Source: Streptomyces liliifuscus (GTDB lineage Bacteria; Actinomycetota; Actinomycetes; Streptomycetales; Streptomycetaceae). Taken from it: a stretch of DNA of 64,000 bases. Below, one piece after another: positions 16,668 through 24,882 of this stretch. The stretch covers positions 9,672,001 through 9,736,000 of the forward strand of contig NZ_CP066831.1 in the NCBI RefSeq assembly GCF_016598615.1. The letters are read 5' to 3'. A program made the translations under genes and the position numbers. A model generated the notes under the pieces. The model saw only the letters and a list, made by a program, of their open reading frames with translations, made no database searches and was not told the origin of the DNA. Within the stretch, counting starts at the first letter, position 1, and every line of letters starts with the position of its first letter.

Positions 16668-17972
16668 ATGGAAGAGCAGCGCACACGCCGGTGGGGTGGA
16701 CCCCCCTGGGCCGGGGGCGGCCCGCCCTGGGGCCGGCGGCACGGCCCTCCGTGGTGGAACCGCCGCGACGAGGAGGAAGAAGGCGGCGGCCGTCCGCGTT
16801 GGCCGTGGCGCTCGACGCTGCTCCTCACCGTGTTCGTCCTCGTCGGCAGCAACTTCGCCGCGGAGCAACAGCCCGATCGGGAACAGCTCGACGTCCTCTC
16901 ACGGCTCCTCCTCTTCGGGGGCGCCGCCCTGCTCCTGTGGCGGCAGCGGTATCCCGTGGCCGTGGTGTTCGGCACAGCGGCCACGGCCCTCGTCTACTTC
17001 AGCGCCGGATATCCGTACGGGCCGATCTTCCTCACGGTCGCGCTCGCCTGCTTCAGCGCGATCGTGGCCGGGCAGCGCTGGGCGGCCTGGACCGCGCTCG
17101 GCACGCTGTGGGTGGTCCACCTCCTGGTGGGGCACTGGCTCTACCAGTGGCTGCCGCCGAAGGGCGACCCGGTCTCCTCGTGGGGCGAGGAGGTCGCCAT
17201 CGCCGCCTGGATGGTCGCCATCCTCGCGGTCTCCGAACTCGCCCGGGTACGCCGTGAACAGTGGGACCGCGACCGGGCGGAGCGTCGGCAGGCGGCCAAG
17301 CGGCGCACCGACGAGGAGCGGCTGCGGATCGCCCGGGAACTGCACGACGTCCTCGCACACAGCATCTCCGTCATCAACGTCCAGGCGGGCGTGGGCCTCG
17401 CGCTGCTCGACTCCGACCCCGAACAGGCACGCACCGCGCTCACCACCATCAAGGCCGCCAGCAAGGAGGCCCTGGGGGAGGTGCGCCAGGTCCTCGACAC
17501 ACTCCGTACGCCCGGAGACGCGCCGCGCGCGCCGGCGCCCGGCCTCGACCGGCTCCCCGAACTCGTCGAGCAGGCGGCGGGCGCCGGACTGACGGTCGAC
17601 GTCGAGAGTGGGGGCGAGCGCAGGGCCCTGCCGCCGGGCGCCGACCTCGCCGCCTTCCGTGTCATCCAGGAGGCGCTGACCAACGTCGTACGGCACTCCG
17701 GATCGCGGCACGCGCGCGTGCGGGTCGACTACGCGCGCGACGCGTTGACGCTCCGTATCGACGACGACGGACCCGCGACCGGCGAGGACGCGGGCGGCAG
17801 CGGCAACGGACTGGCCGGAATGCGGGAGCGGGCCGCGGCCCTGGGTGGCACGATCGAGGCCGGACCGCGCGAGGACGGAGGCTTCCGGGTGCTGGCCCTG
17901 CTGCCGCTCAAGAACTCGCGCGGGGCGTCCGAAAGGCCCGAGAAACCCCTCAAGCTCAAGGAGGACCGGTGA
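16668..17972 (+). CDS. NarL-type sensor histidine kinase
   Basis: A 434-residue membrane histidine kinase. The first 45 residues are rich in Trp, Gly and Pro. Four or five membrane helices at about 48-195 come next. The HisKA_3 domain carries RIARELHDVLAHSISVIN with the phospho-accepting His near 225. The HATPase domain has VIQEALTNVVRHSG near 332 and GNGLAGMRERAAALGG near 381. ATG 16668 is chosen over GTG 16659, three codons upstream. It overlaps the response regulator by 4 bp (GTGA), so the two are translationally coupled partners. The signal is unknown. Confidence 0.93.
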   Translation: MEEQRTRRWGGPPWAGGGPPWGRRHGPPWWNRRDEEEEGGGRPRWPWRSTLLLTVFVLVGSNFAAEQQPDREQLDVLSRLLLFGGAALLLWRQRYPVAVVFGTAATALVYFSAGYPYGPIFLTVALACFSAIVAGQRWAAWTALGTLWVVHLLVGHWLYQWLPPKGDPVSSWGEEVAIAAWMVAILAVSELARVRREQWDRDRAERRQAAKRRTDEERLRIARELHDVLAHSISVINVQAGVGLALLDSDPEQARTALTTIKAASKEALGEVRQVLDTLRTPGDAPRAPAPGLDRLPELVEQAAGAGLTVDVESGGERRALPPGADLAAFRVIQEALTNVVRHSGSRHARVRVDYARDALTLRIDDDGPATGEDAGGSGNGLAGMRERAAALGGTIEAGPREDGGFRVLALLPLKNSRGASERPEKPLKLKEDR

Positions 17973-18634
17973 TCCGCGTACTGCTCGCCGACGACCAGTC
18001 ACTGGTCCGCGCAGGCTTCAAGGCACTCCTCGACGCCCAGCCGGACATCGAGGTGGCCGGAGAGGCCGCCGACGGCGAGGAGGCGCTGCGCGCGGTGCGC
18101 GAACTGCGGCCGGACGTCGTGCTGATGGACATCCGCATGCCCCTGCTCGACGGCCTCGCCGCGACCCGCCGTATCACCGACGACGACGGCCTGAACGACG
18201 TCAGGGTCGTCATGCTCACCACGTTCGAGCTGGACGAGTACGTCTTCGAGGCCATCCGCTCCGGAGCGTCCGGCTTCCTCGTCAAGGACACCGAACCGGA
18301 GGAACTCCTGCGCGCGGTGCGGGCGGTGGTCGAGGGCGACGCACTGCTGTCGCCGGGCGTGACCCGTCGGCTGATCGCCGAGTTCGCGGCGCGTTCCAAG
18401 GAGCCTGCGGCCGCCGGGGCGCTCGCCGAACTCACCGAGCGGGAGCGGGAGGTGATGGCGCTGGTCGGCATCGGACTGTCGAACGACGAGATCGCGCGCC
18501 GGCTGGTGGTCAGCCCGCTGACCGCGAAGACCCACGTCAGCCGGACCATGGTGAAGCTGGGCGCCCGCGACCGGGCCCAACTGGTCGTGCTCGCCTACGA
18601 GTCGGGGCTGGTGCGGCCGGGCTGGTTGGGCTGA
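17969..18634 (+). CDS. NarL/LuxR-type response regulator
   Basis: A 221-residue response regulator partner of the kinase just before it. The receiver domain has the acidic pair in LLADDQSLVRAG, the phospho-accepting Asp in VVLMDIRMPLLDG near 54, and the conserved Lys in FLVKDTEPEELL near 106. The C-terminal LuxR helix-turn-helix (LTEREREVMALVGIGLSNDE) spans about 150-205. The GTG start overlaps the kinase stop, and GGAGGACC sits just before it. The 3' end overlaps a small convergent gene by 40 bp. Confidence 0.94.
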   Translation: MIRVLLADDQSLVRAGFKALLDAQPDIEVAGEAADGEEALRAVRELRPDVVLMDIRMPLLDGLAATRRITDDDGLNDVRVVMLTTFELDEYVFEAIRSGASGFLVKDTEPEELLRAVRAVVEGDALLSPGVTRRLIAEFAARSKEPAAAGALAELTEREREVMALVGIGLSNDEIARRLVVSPLTAKTHVSRTMVKLGARDRAQLVVLAYESGLVRPGWLG

Positions 18635-18879
18635 GGCGCCTGCCTGAAACGGACCAGCACACTGGCCACCCGGAAGATGAAGAGCACGGCCGCGAGTGAG
18701 GTCCCGGCCGCCAGCTGGACCTTCTCGATGGTGACCGGCAGGTCGAAGAGCAGCGCCGGTCCGGCCAGGGCCCCGAACGCCACCGCCGCGGCGAACGCGG
18801 CACTGAACAACGCGTATCCGATCTCGACGGTCATCTCGTCCCGCTCGGACTGAGTCCGCCGCCCCCTGGTCTGTCCCAT
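18595..18879 (-). CDS. Small two-helix membrane protein (DUF6332-like)
   Basis: A 94-residue protein beginning GQTRGRRTQSERDEMTVEIG, then two membrane helices (YALFSAAFAAAVAFGALAG and VQLAAGTSLAAVLFIFRVAS) and a basic tail. It resembles the small streptomycete family known as DUF6332, from memory of the sequence pattern. The frame is open 42 codons upstream, but that part is a 24-bp tandem repeat with no family similarity, so ATG 18879 is chosen. It is convergent with the response regulator. Function unknown. Confidence 0.72.
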   Translation of the reverse strand: MGQTRGRRTQSERDEMTVEIGYALFSAAFAAAVAFGALAGPALLFDLPVTIEKVQLAAGTSLAAVLFIFRVASVLVRFRQAPQPNQPGRTSPDS

Positions 18880-18899
18880 ACCGGCAGTCTCACAGGGGA

Positions 18900-18992
18900 G
18901 CGCCCGGCGGGGCAAGGAAAGACGCGCCCGGCGGGGCAGGGAAAAGCGCGCCCGGCGGGCCGGCGAAAGACGCGCCCGGCGAGCAGGGAAGC
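18900..18992. repeat. 24-bp tandem repeat, four copies
   Basis: Units beginning GCGCCCGGCG start at 18900, 18924, 18948 and 18972, an exact 24-bp period with a few substitutions; the last copy is shortened. The array lies upstream of the small membrane gene. Because 24 is a multiple of three, the frame reads through it on the minus strand as an eight-residue Arg/Ala/Leu repeat, which is probably not translated. Confidence 0.85.
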
Positions 18993-19044
18993 CCGCCGGG
19001 CGCATGCCGTTGAGAAAGAGGAGCCAGTCGTGGGACAGAGGTCA

Positions 19045-19115
19045 GACGCGGGCCGGGGGTCAGTCGCGGGCCGGGGGTGAGTCGCGGGCCGGGGGTGAGT
19101 CGATGCCAGGGGTCA
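19045..19115. repeat. 18-bp tandem repeat overlapping a stop codon
   Basis: GWCGCGGGCCGGGGGTSA occurs at 19045-19062, 19063-19080 and 19081-19098, with a degenerate 17-bp copy at 19099-19115. The last copy ends exactly in the TCA that is the stop codon of the MFS gene on the minus strand, and GTCGCGGGC continues into that gene's final codons. Confidence 0.85.
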
Positions 19116-20621
19116 GTCGCGGGCAGCCACCCGCTCGTCCTCCCGCTCACGCTCGTCGTCCCGTACGTCCTCGGACTTGGCGACCAGGATCGTCGTCTGC
19201 CGCGTCCGCTGCCCGCGCAGTCCGGTGGCCGTGATGAGCAGGCCCACGACGGCGATCGCGGTGACGACGGCCAGACCCGGACGGTAGCTGTCGAGGACCG
19301 CCTGCGGCGAGGAGCTCTCGGTGGAGTTCGCGGTCACGACGGCCGTCACGATCGCGAGGAAGATCGCGCCGCCCACCTGCACCGAGGTGTTGAGCAGACC
19401 CGACACCATGCCCTGCTCGTGGTCGTCCACGCCGTTGGTGGCCTGGATGTTGAGCGAGGGGAAGACCAACGCGCAGGCCGCGCCGATCAGCAGCATCGAC
19501 GGCAGGATCACCGCCGCGTACACGGGGTCCAGGTCGACCCGCAGGAACAGGGCGTAGCCGACGACCATCAGGGCGAAGCCGGCCACGATGAGCCGCGGCG
19601 TGCCGAACCGGTCGACGATCGCGCCCATCTTCGTCGAGGACAGCGCCACCAGCGCGCCCGCTGGCAGGAAGGCGAGCGCGGTGTGCAGCGCCGACCAGCC
19701 GAGCAGCGACTGCATGTAGATCGTGACCAGGAACTGGAAACTGACGTACGAGCCGAAGAACGCCATCGCGCCCAACTGGGCCCGGATCTGGTTGCCGGAG
19801 CGCAGTACGCCGAGCCGGATCAGCGGGCTGGGGCTGCGCTGCTCGACGCGTACGAACACGGTCAGCAGAACGGCCACCGCGAGGAACGACAGCAGCGTAC
19901 GGGCCGAGGCCCAGCCCACCTCGGGTGCCTGGACGACGGTGAAGACGAGCAGCAGCATCGAGGCGGTGCCGAGGATGGCGCCGGGGATGTCGTAGCCGCG
20001 GTGGGTGCGGTCGCGCTCGCTGCGCGGGATGAGCTTGAGACCGGCTATCAGGGCGATGACCGCGATGGGCGCGGGCAGCAGCATGGTCAGCCGCCAGCTG
20101 GCCTCGGTGAGCAGCCCGGACAGGACGAGGCCCATCGAGAAGCCGGTCGCGGCGCAGGTGACGTAGATGGAGAGCGCGCGGTTGCGCAGCGGGCCCTCCG
20201 GGAACGTCGTGGTGATGATCGACAGGCCCGCGGGAGCGGTGAACGCGGCGCTCAGGCCCTTGATGAACCGGCTCGCGATGAGCAGCGGGCCCGAGTCGAC
20301 GAGCCCGCCGAGCAGCGAGGCGAGCGCGAAGACGGCGAGCGCCACCAGGAAGACCTGGCGGCGGCCGAGGAGGTCGGCGGCGCGTCCGCCGAGGAGCAAC
20401 AGGCCGCCGTAGCCGAGGATGTAGCCGCTGACGATCCACTGCAGGGTCGAGGTGGAGAGATCGAGTTCGGAACCGATGGACGGCAGGGCGACGCCGACCA
20501 TCGACACGTCCAGCGCGTCCAGGAACATCGCGGCGCAGAGCACCAGGAGGGTGCCCCATAGGCGAGGCGTCCAGCGAACGGCTGAGGACGGCGCCGCGGG
20601 GGTGGTGAGCGGAGAGGTCAT
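19113..20621 (-). CDS. MFS drug exporter, 14-helix DHA2 type
   Basis: A 502-residue proton-driven exporter of the EmrB/QacA branch with about 14 membrane helices. Motif A-like GGRAADLLGRRQVFLVAL follows helix 2. The segment LDALDVSMVGVALPSIGSEL in helix 1 is the usual DHA2 signature. The C-terminal tail is cytoplasmic and highly charged (DDEREREDERVAARD). ATG 20621 is preferred over the start 10 codons upstream because the latter would lie in the MarR operator. It is divergent from a MarR regulator, and twin palindromes between them suggest drug-inducible expression. Confidence 0.92.
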   Translation of the reverse strand: MTSPLTTPAAPSSAVRWTPRLWGTLLVLCAAMFLDALDVSMVGVALPSIGSELDLSTSTLQWIVSGYILGYGGLLLLGGRAADLLGRRQVFLVALAVFALASLLGGLVDSGPLLIASRFIKGLSAAFTAPAGLSIITTTFPEGPLRNRALSIYVTCAATGFSMGLVLSGLLTEASWRLTMLLPAPIAVIALIAGLKLIPRSERDRTHRGYDIPGAILGTASMLLLVFTVVQAPEVGWASARTLLSFLAVAVLLTVFVRVEQRSPSPLIRLGVLRSGNQIRAQLGAMAFFGSYVSFQFLVTIYMQSLLGWSALHTALAFLPAGALVALSSTKMGAIVDRFGTPRLIVAGFALMVVGYALFLRVDLDPVYAAVILPSMLLIGAACALVFPSLNIQATNGVDDHEQGMVSGLLNTSVQVGGAIFLAIVTAVVTANSTESSSPQAVLDSYRPGLAVVTAIAVVGLLITATGLRGQRTRQTTILVAKSEDVRDDEREREDERVAARD

Positions 20622-20643
20622 GCGCCACACAGTACATGCGCAT

Positions 20644-20669
20644 GCATTCAATGCAAGCGCATTTAATGC
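20644..20669. promoter_or_regulatory. Twin MarR operator palindromes
   Basis: GCATTCAATGC (20644-20654) and GCATTTAATGC (20659-20669) are two perfect palindromes of the form GCATTNAATGC whose centres are 15 bp apart. They lie 23-48 bp from the exporter start and 39-64 bp from the MarR start, in a locally AT-rich spacer. Confidence 0.8.
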
Positions 20670-20707
20670 GGATGCAACAAAGGCGGTTTTTTGCTAGGGT
20701 GCGGGCC

Positions 20708-21118
20708 ATGGCGGCTGTCGAGAAGGCCGAGCAGGGCCTCGTGGACCAGTGGCGCGACATCCTGTCGGTGCATGCGCGCACACTGTGCGAACTGGACCGG
20801 ACGCTGCACCAACACGGCCTGGGTGCAAGCGACTTCGAGGTCCTCGACGTACTGGCCACGACCGCGCCGGCCGACGGCGGCGACGGCTCGTACCGCGTCC
20901 AGGAGATCGCCGAGCGGGTTCATCTGAGCCAGAGCGCGCTGTCCCGGCTGATCGGCCGCCTGGAGAAGGACGGCCTCGTGGAGCGCTGCATGTGCCCGGA
21001 GGACCGGCGTGGTGTGCGAGTCGCCCTCACGCCGAAGGGGCGCACGCTGCACGGCGAGGTACTGCCGGTGCAGCGGGCGGTGCTGGGGCGGATGCTGGCG
21101 GGTGGCTCCGCGGGGTGA
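20708..21118 (+). CDS. MarR-family regulator
   Basis: A 136-residue winged-helix repressor. The DNA-binding part is RVQEIAERVHLSQSALSRLIGRLEKDGLVER (about 62-92), with the wing RRGVRVALTPKGR following. Dimerisation helices lie at both ends. ATG 20708 is preferred; the frame is open upstream only through the operator repeats. The divergent gene is an MFS exporter. It probably represses itself and the exporter and is released by a small phenolic or drug-like ligand. Confidence 0.92.
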   Translation: MAAVEKAEQGLVDQWRDILSVHARTLCELDRTLHQHGLGASDFEVLDVLATTAPADGGDGSYRVQEIAERVHLSQSALSRLIGRLEKDGLVERCMCPEDRRGVRVALTPKGRTLHGEVLPVQRAVLGRMLAGGSAG

Positions 21119-21194
21119 AGTGGCTGGGGCGGGTGAGTCGCTGAGGCGGTCGGCCGTCCGCCCGCCGAGTGTGTCGTCGCCCGTCGCCCGTCGC

Positions 21195-21932
21195 TCAATT
21201 CCAGGTGACCGCGGACTTCTCCCGCCACAGTGTTGCGATCGACGAGTCTCCTGTCACGCTCGGGAACGGGCGGCGGTTCCACAGCGCCAGATAGAGCTGG
21301 GCGGCCGTCCCCGCCAACTCGCAGTCCGCAGCCGCCACTTCGCCCCGCTCGGCCGCCGGGGGTTCGGCCGACAGCCGTACGCTCCACACGGCGTCCGAGT
21401 CCGCGGCCCGCACCCTCAGGACGCGCGGCTCGTCCGTCCGCACCCTGCTCCTGCTGCGGGCGTGAAAGCCGAGCAGCAGTTCGTCGATGCCGTCGACCGC
21501 GAAGTCCACGGGGACCGCGGTCGGGGTGCCGCCGCGTGCGGACTCCGCGTCGACCCGGTGCACGGTCGTCTCGTGGGCCTGCCGACGTGCCCAGAAGGCG
21601 AGCGGCGAAGGGGCGGGCATGAAACTCCAGCACTCCACGTCGGGAGGGGCGGTGGCGAGCGTCTCGACGAGCATGCGGTGCCCGTCCCGGAACCAGGTCA
21701 GCAACGCCGAACCGTCCAGCTCCGGCAGGCCGCCGTCAGGGTGGTACGAGGTGTGTCCCTCGGCCACGAACGCCGTGGCCCAGCGGTGGACCATCCCGGT
21801 GTGCCGCAACAGGTCCCGCACCTGCCACTCCGGACACGTCGGCACCTTGGCGTCGGCCCCGGCCTCGTCCGCGGCCTCGGCCAGCAAGCCGCCTTCCCGG
21901 TCCAGGCTTCGAATGAGCTCGGCAATCTCCAT
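21195..21932 (-). CDS. Maleylpyruvate-isomerase-family mycothiol-dependent enzyme
   Basis: A 245-residue protein of the DinB-like mycothiol-dependent maleylpyruvate isomerase group. The N-terminal metal/thiol-binding helical bundle has VPTCPEWQVRDLLRHTGMVHRW near residue 31 and RRQAHETTVHRVDAE near 117, which supply the family's metal-binding histidines. A C-terminal domain (SVRLSAEPPAAERG) matches the second half of these proteins. Mycothiol is the actinobacterial glutathione substitute. The actual substrate is unknown, and no aromatic pathway genes lie nearby. Confidence 0.88.
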   Translation of the reverse strand: MEIAELIRSLDREGGLLAEAADEAGADAKVPTCPEWQVRDLLRHTGMVHRWATAFVAEGHTSYHPDGGLPELDGSALLTWFRDGHRMLVETLATAPPDVECWSFMPAPSPLAFWARRQAHETTVHRVDAESARGGTPTAVPVDFAVDGIDELLLGFHARSRSRVRTDEPRVLRVRAADSDAVWSVRLSAEPPAAERGEVAAADCELAGTAAQLYLALWNRRPFPSVTGDSSIATLWREKSAVTWN

Positions 21933-22062
21933 GTAGGGGAGTGTGCCGGATGGAGCGGGCTTCAGGGGGCAGCGGGAGGGCAGCAGGCGGCGTGCCGGCC
22001 GAGGGTCACGATGTTCGCGCCGTGACGGCTGAGCACCGAGCCGATGGTGCGGCGACGATGCC

Positions 22063-22120
22063 GGGGCTGGGCTGGGCTGGGCTGGGCTGGGCTGGGCAGG
22101 GCTGGGCAGGGCAGGGCAGG
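22063..22120. repeat. GGGCT pentanucleotide repeat
   Basis: About eleven head-to-tail units of GGGCT, changing to GGGCA toward the right end, within the 239-bp spacer between the mycothiol-type enzyme and the NAD-binding dehydrogenase. One strand is G-rich in regular runs of three. Confidence 0.9.
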
Positions 22121-22171
22121 CGTCGTACGCGACTCGGCATCAGCTGGTGGCCGGTGCGTCCAACTCCGGTG

Positions 22172-23071
22172 TCAGTCCCGGGTGTTCGGGCCCTTCTCGT
22201 CGAAGCTCGCGAAGTAGGCGGCGGCCATGTCCTCGTCGGCGTGGCCCTGGCTGGCGGCGCGGGCGAAGCGTTCGGCGCTCGCGGCGGCGACGTCGAGACG
22301 CAGGCCGTGCCGCTCGCCGGCCTCGACGATCAGACGCGCGTCCTTGGCGGCCGTGCCCACGGCGAAGGCGGCCGGTGACAGTTGGTCGTTGAGGATGAGC
22401 CCGGCCTTGGCGCGCAGGTAGCCCATGTCGAGCGGGCCGCCCGCGATGGCGTCGAAGAAGCTCTGCGGCTCCACGTCCAGGGCCTTGGCCAGGGCCAGCA
22501 CCTCACCGGTCGCGTTGGTGACGGCGAGGACCCAGCTGTTGGCCACGAGCTTCAGACGGGTGGCGCTGCCCGCCGCGCCGTCCTCGCCGGTCCACACCGT
22601 ACGGGCGCCGACGGCTTCGAAGACCGGCGTCACGGCCTCCCTGCCGTCGACCGGACCGGCGGCCAGGACGAGCAACTGGCCTGCCTCGGCGGGCTGTCGG
22701 GTGCCGAGAACGGGCGCGTCGTAGAAGACCAGGCCCTTCTCCCGGGCGAAGTCGGCCAGTTCGCCGATGGCCTCGATCCCGGCGGTCGTCGACTGCACCC
22801 ACGTGGTGCCGGCACGCAGGGAGGGCGCGGCCTGCCGCATCACGTCCAGCGCGGCGGGACCGTCGTACAGCATGGTGAGGACGACATCGGCGCCCTCGAC
22901 CGCCTCCGCGGGGGTGCCGACGACGAGTGCCCCGTCGGCGGCGAGGGGTTCGGCCTTGTCGCGGGAGCGGTTCCAGGCCCGGACGGTGTGTCCGGCGCGG
23001 ACGAGGTTGCGGGCCATCGCGGCGCCCATGATCCCGGTGCCGAGGACACTGACGGTGAGCTTGTCGGTCAT
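22172..23071 (-). CDS. 6-phosphogluconate/3-hydroxyisobutyrate-type dehydrogenase
   Basis: NAD(P)-dependent beta-hydroxyacid dehydrogenase of 299 residues. The N-terminal cofactor site is VSVLGTGIMGAAMARNLVRAGH. The substrate-binding segment QSTTAGIEAIGELADFA and DAPVLGTRQPAEAGQL lie near 93-133. The catalytic Lys is in RLKLVANSWVLAV near 170, and the helical dimerisation domain completes the fold. Members oxidise or reduce small hydroxyacids or act as imine reductases. An MFS gene on the same strand ends 187 bp downstream of nothing related, so no pathway is implied. The start is a normal ATG. Confidence 0.9.
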   Translation of the reverse strand: MTDKLTVSVLGTGIMGAAMARNLVRAGHTVRAWNRSRDKAEPLAADGALVVGTPAEAVEGADVVLTMLYDGPAALDVMRQAAPSLRAGTTWVQSTTAGIEAIGELADFAREKGLVFYDAPVLGTRQPAEAGQLLVLAAGPVDGREAVTPVFEAVGARTVWTGEDGAAGSATRLKLVANSWVLAVTNATGEVLALAKALDVEPQSFFDAIAGGPLDMGYLRAKAGLILNDQLSPAAFAVGTAAKDARLIVEAGERHGLRLDVAAASAERFARAASQGHADEDMAAAYFASFDEKGPNTRD

Positions 23072-23257
23072 GACATCAACTTTCCTGATCCGTATGGTGC
23101 GTCGGTTACCACTGTGCCCTGCCTTGCCCTGCCGTGGCGTGCTGTGCCGTGGCGGTGTCGGGCTGGCGCGAGGTACCGGGCTGCGGGGGGGGGAGAGAGA
23201 GGCTCACCCGGCGGCGGCACCGACCATGTCATCAGCCGACGTCATCAGCCGAGGCCA

Positions 23258-24466
23258 TCAGTCGGCGGTCGCCCGCCGTGTCCCGTATCCGATGGCGGCT
23301 GCGACCGCGGCCAGGGTCGCCACGCTGGTGAGGGCGATGGGCAGGGAGAACCAGTCGGCCATGAAACCGATGGCGGGTGGCCCGAGGAGCATGCCGCCGT
23401 AGCCGAACGTGGAGGCGATGGCGACGCCGCTGGGGCCGGCCAGGGCGCCGGCCCGTTCGACGGCGATCGGGAAGATGTTGGCGAGGCCGATGCCGGTGAC
23501 GGCGAAGCCGAGCAGGGCCGCCCACACGGAGGGGGCGAGCGATCCGACGAGCATGCCGATGGCGGCCAAAGTGCCGCCCGCGACGACCGTCCGGGTCCGC
23601 CCGAGCCGCTCCAGGAGAGTGGTCCCGCAGAGCCGGCCGATCGTCATGGCGAGCGCGAAACACGAGTAGCCCGCGGCCGCGATGCCCGGGTGCGCGTCCA
23701 GGTCCTGCTCCAGGTGCAGTGTGCCCCAGTCGGCCAGGGCGCCCTCTCCGTAGGCCGTGCAGAGGGCGATCAGACCGAAGACGACGACCAGCCGACGCGT
23801 ACGGGGGTCCGGTCGGCGCGGTGCACGCTCCTCGGGCTTTCCGGGGGCCGTCCGCGGTACGGGGGACTCGTACCGCAGCAGGGCGCGTCCCGCGAAAGCC
23901 GTCACCAGCAGGCCGATCACGGTCAGACCGAGCAGATGCCGGGTCGGCGAGAGCGAGCCCGCGACCAGTCCGCCGAGGCCTGCGCCGACCATCCCGCCCA
24001 GGCTGAAGGCCGCGTGGAAACTGGGCATGATCGGCCGCCGCAGGGCGGCCACCAGGTCGACGGCGGCGCTGTTGAAGGCGACGTTGATCCCGCCGTACGC
24101 GGCGCCGAAGATCAACAGGACCGCGCCGAGTGCCCAGGTGGAGTGGGTGAGGGGCGGCAGCGCGACGCTGAGGGAGAGCAGGATGCCGCAGACGACGGTG
24201 ACGGGGTGGCTGCCGTAGCGGCGGCAGAGCCGGCCGGTGAACATCATCGTGACGACGGCTCCGGCGGAGACGCCGAGGAGGGCGAGGCCCAGTGTGCTGG
24301 CGGAGGCGCCGGTCTGTTCCTTGATGGCGGGAATGCGGACGACCCACCCGGCGAAGATGAAGCCGTCGAGGGCGAAGAAGGTGGTGAGGGCGATCCGGAG
24401 TCGGCTGAGGTCGTTGCTGTGTCCCGGCACGTCGTTGTGCGTTCGGGATTTGTTTATTTGCGGCAC
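23258..24466 (-). CDS. MFS transporter
   Basis: A 402-residue major facilitator with 12 predicted helices. Helix 1 is TTFFALDGFIFAGWVVRIPA, a motif seen in the YbjJ/FucP-like branch. Loop 2-3 has MFTGRLCRRYGSHPV, and a matching segment GRLCGTTLLERLGRTRTVV occurs in the second half. The start is GTG 24466, with an AT-rich stretch before it and no clear ribosome site. A 3' neighbour on the same strand is the dehydrogenase, 186 bp away. The substrate is unknown; sugar or drug transport are both possible. Confidence 0.88.
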   Translation of the reverse strand: MPQINKSRTHNDVPGHSNDLSRLRIALTTFFALDGFIFAGWVVRIPAIKEQTGASASTLGLALLGVSAGAVVTMMFTGRLCRRYGSHPVTVVCGILLSLSVALPPLTHSTWALGAVLLIFGAAYGGINVAFNSAAVDLVAALRRPIMPSFHAAFSLGGMVGAGLGGLVAGSLSPTRHLLGLTVIGLLVTAFAGRALLRYESPVPRTAPGKPEERAPRRPDPRTRRLVVVFGLIALCTAYGEGALADWGTLHLEQDLDAHPGIAAAGYSCFALAMTIGRLCGTTLLERLGRTRTVVAGGTLAAIGMLVGSLAPSVWAALLGFAVTGIGLANIFPIAVERAGALAGPSGVAIASTFGYGGMLLGPPAIGFMADWFSLPIALTSVATLAAVAAAIGYGTRRATAD

Positions 24467-24482
24467 AAACTCAGGCTAGGTG

Positions 24483-24882
24483 TCAGCCGGGGGCTGGGCA
24501 AGGGCGTGGACGGGCGTAGGCGGGTGCGAGCGGGTGGCTGATCGCCAAGGGCTTCGGGTGCCGCAAGGAAACGCCTCGGCGGTCTATGGACCCCAGTGGC
24601 GCGTAGCGGTTGACCGAGACAGTCGTCGCGGGCCCCTGTCGCCTTCCGAGGGCTACTCGTCCCCATTGAATGGGCAGGGCGGTGCACCCATCGTCTTCGC
24701 GGACGTAGACCGTGCCGGGATGGTCGATCTTGTTGCCCAGGGCGTATTCCTTCGGGAAGCGGCACCGGCAGTAGGTCAGCGCCGAGTGCAGGGGCAGGGG
24801 CACCTGCATCGTCCGGGTTGTCGGCCATGCGCCTTCGGCGTACCGCCATGGCGATCACGGCGGCGATGGCGCTCACGGACAT
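24483..24882 (-). pseudogene. Candidate frameshifted small membrane protein gene
   Basis: On the minus strand ATG 24882 follows GGGGGGACTAGCC, a good ribosome site, and starts a membrane helix, SVSAIAAVIAMAVRRRR, with strongly G/C-ending codons. From about 24815 the coding bias moves to another frame, which runs to a stop at 24483 and includes CRCRFPKEYALGNKID and VNRYAPLGSIDRRG. The original frame continues without coding bias into the MFS gene. This looks like one gene broken by a frameshift, or two overlapping small genes with the second starting at ATG 24809. A sequencing error is also possible. No function is recognised. Confidence 0.45.

Noticed and set aside
18900..19115. CRISPR or attachment-site cluster
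   Set aside because: Units are contiguous 24- and 18-bp tandem repeats without unique spacers, and no integrase or tRNA gene is nearby.
19077..20561. 494-residue plus-strand ORF opposite the MFS exporter
   Set aside because: Shadow of the exporter; rich in Arg, Gln, Glu and His with no fold signature.
22063..22120. CRISPR array
   Set aside because: Units are only five bases without spacers; this is a microsatellite. No cas genes or spaced repeats occur anywhere in the window.
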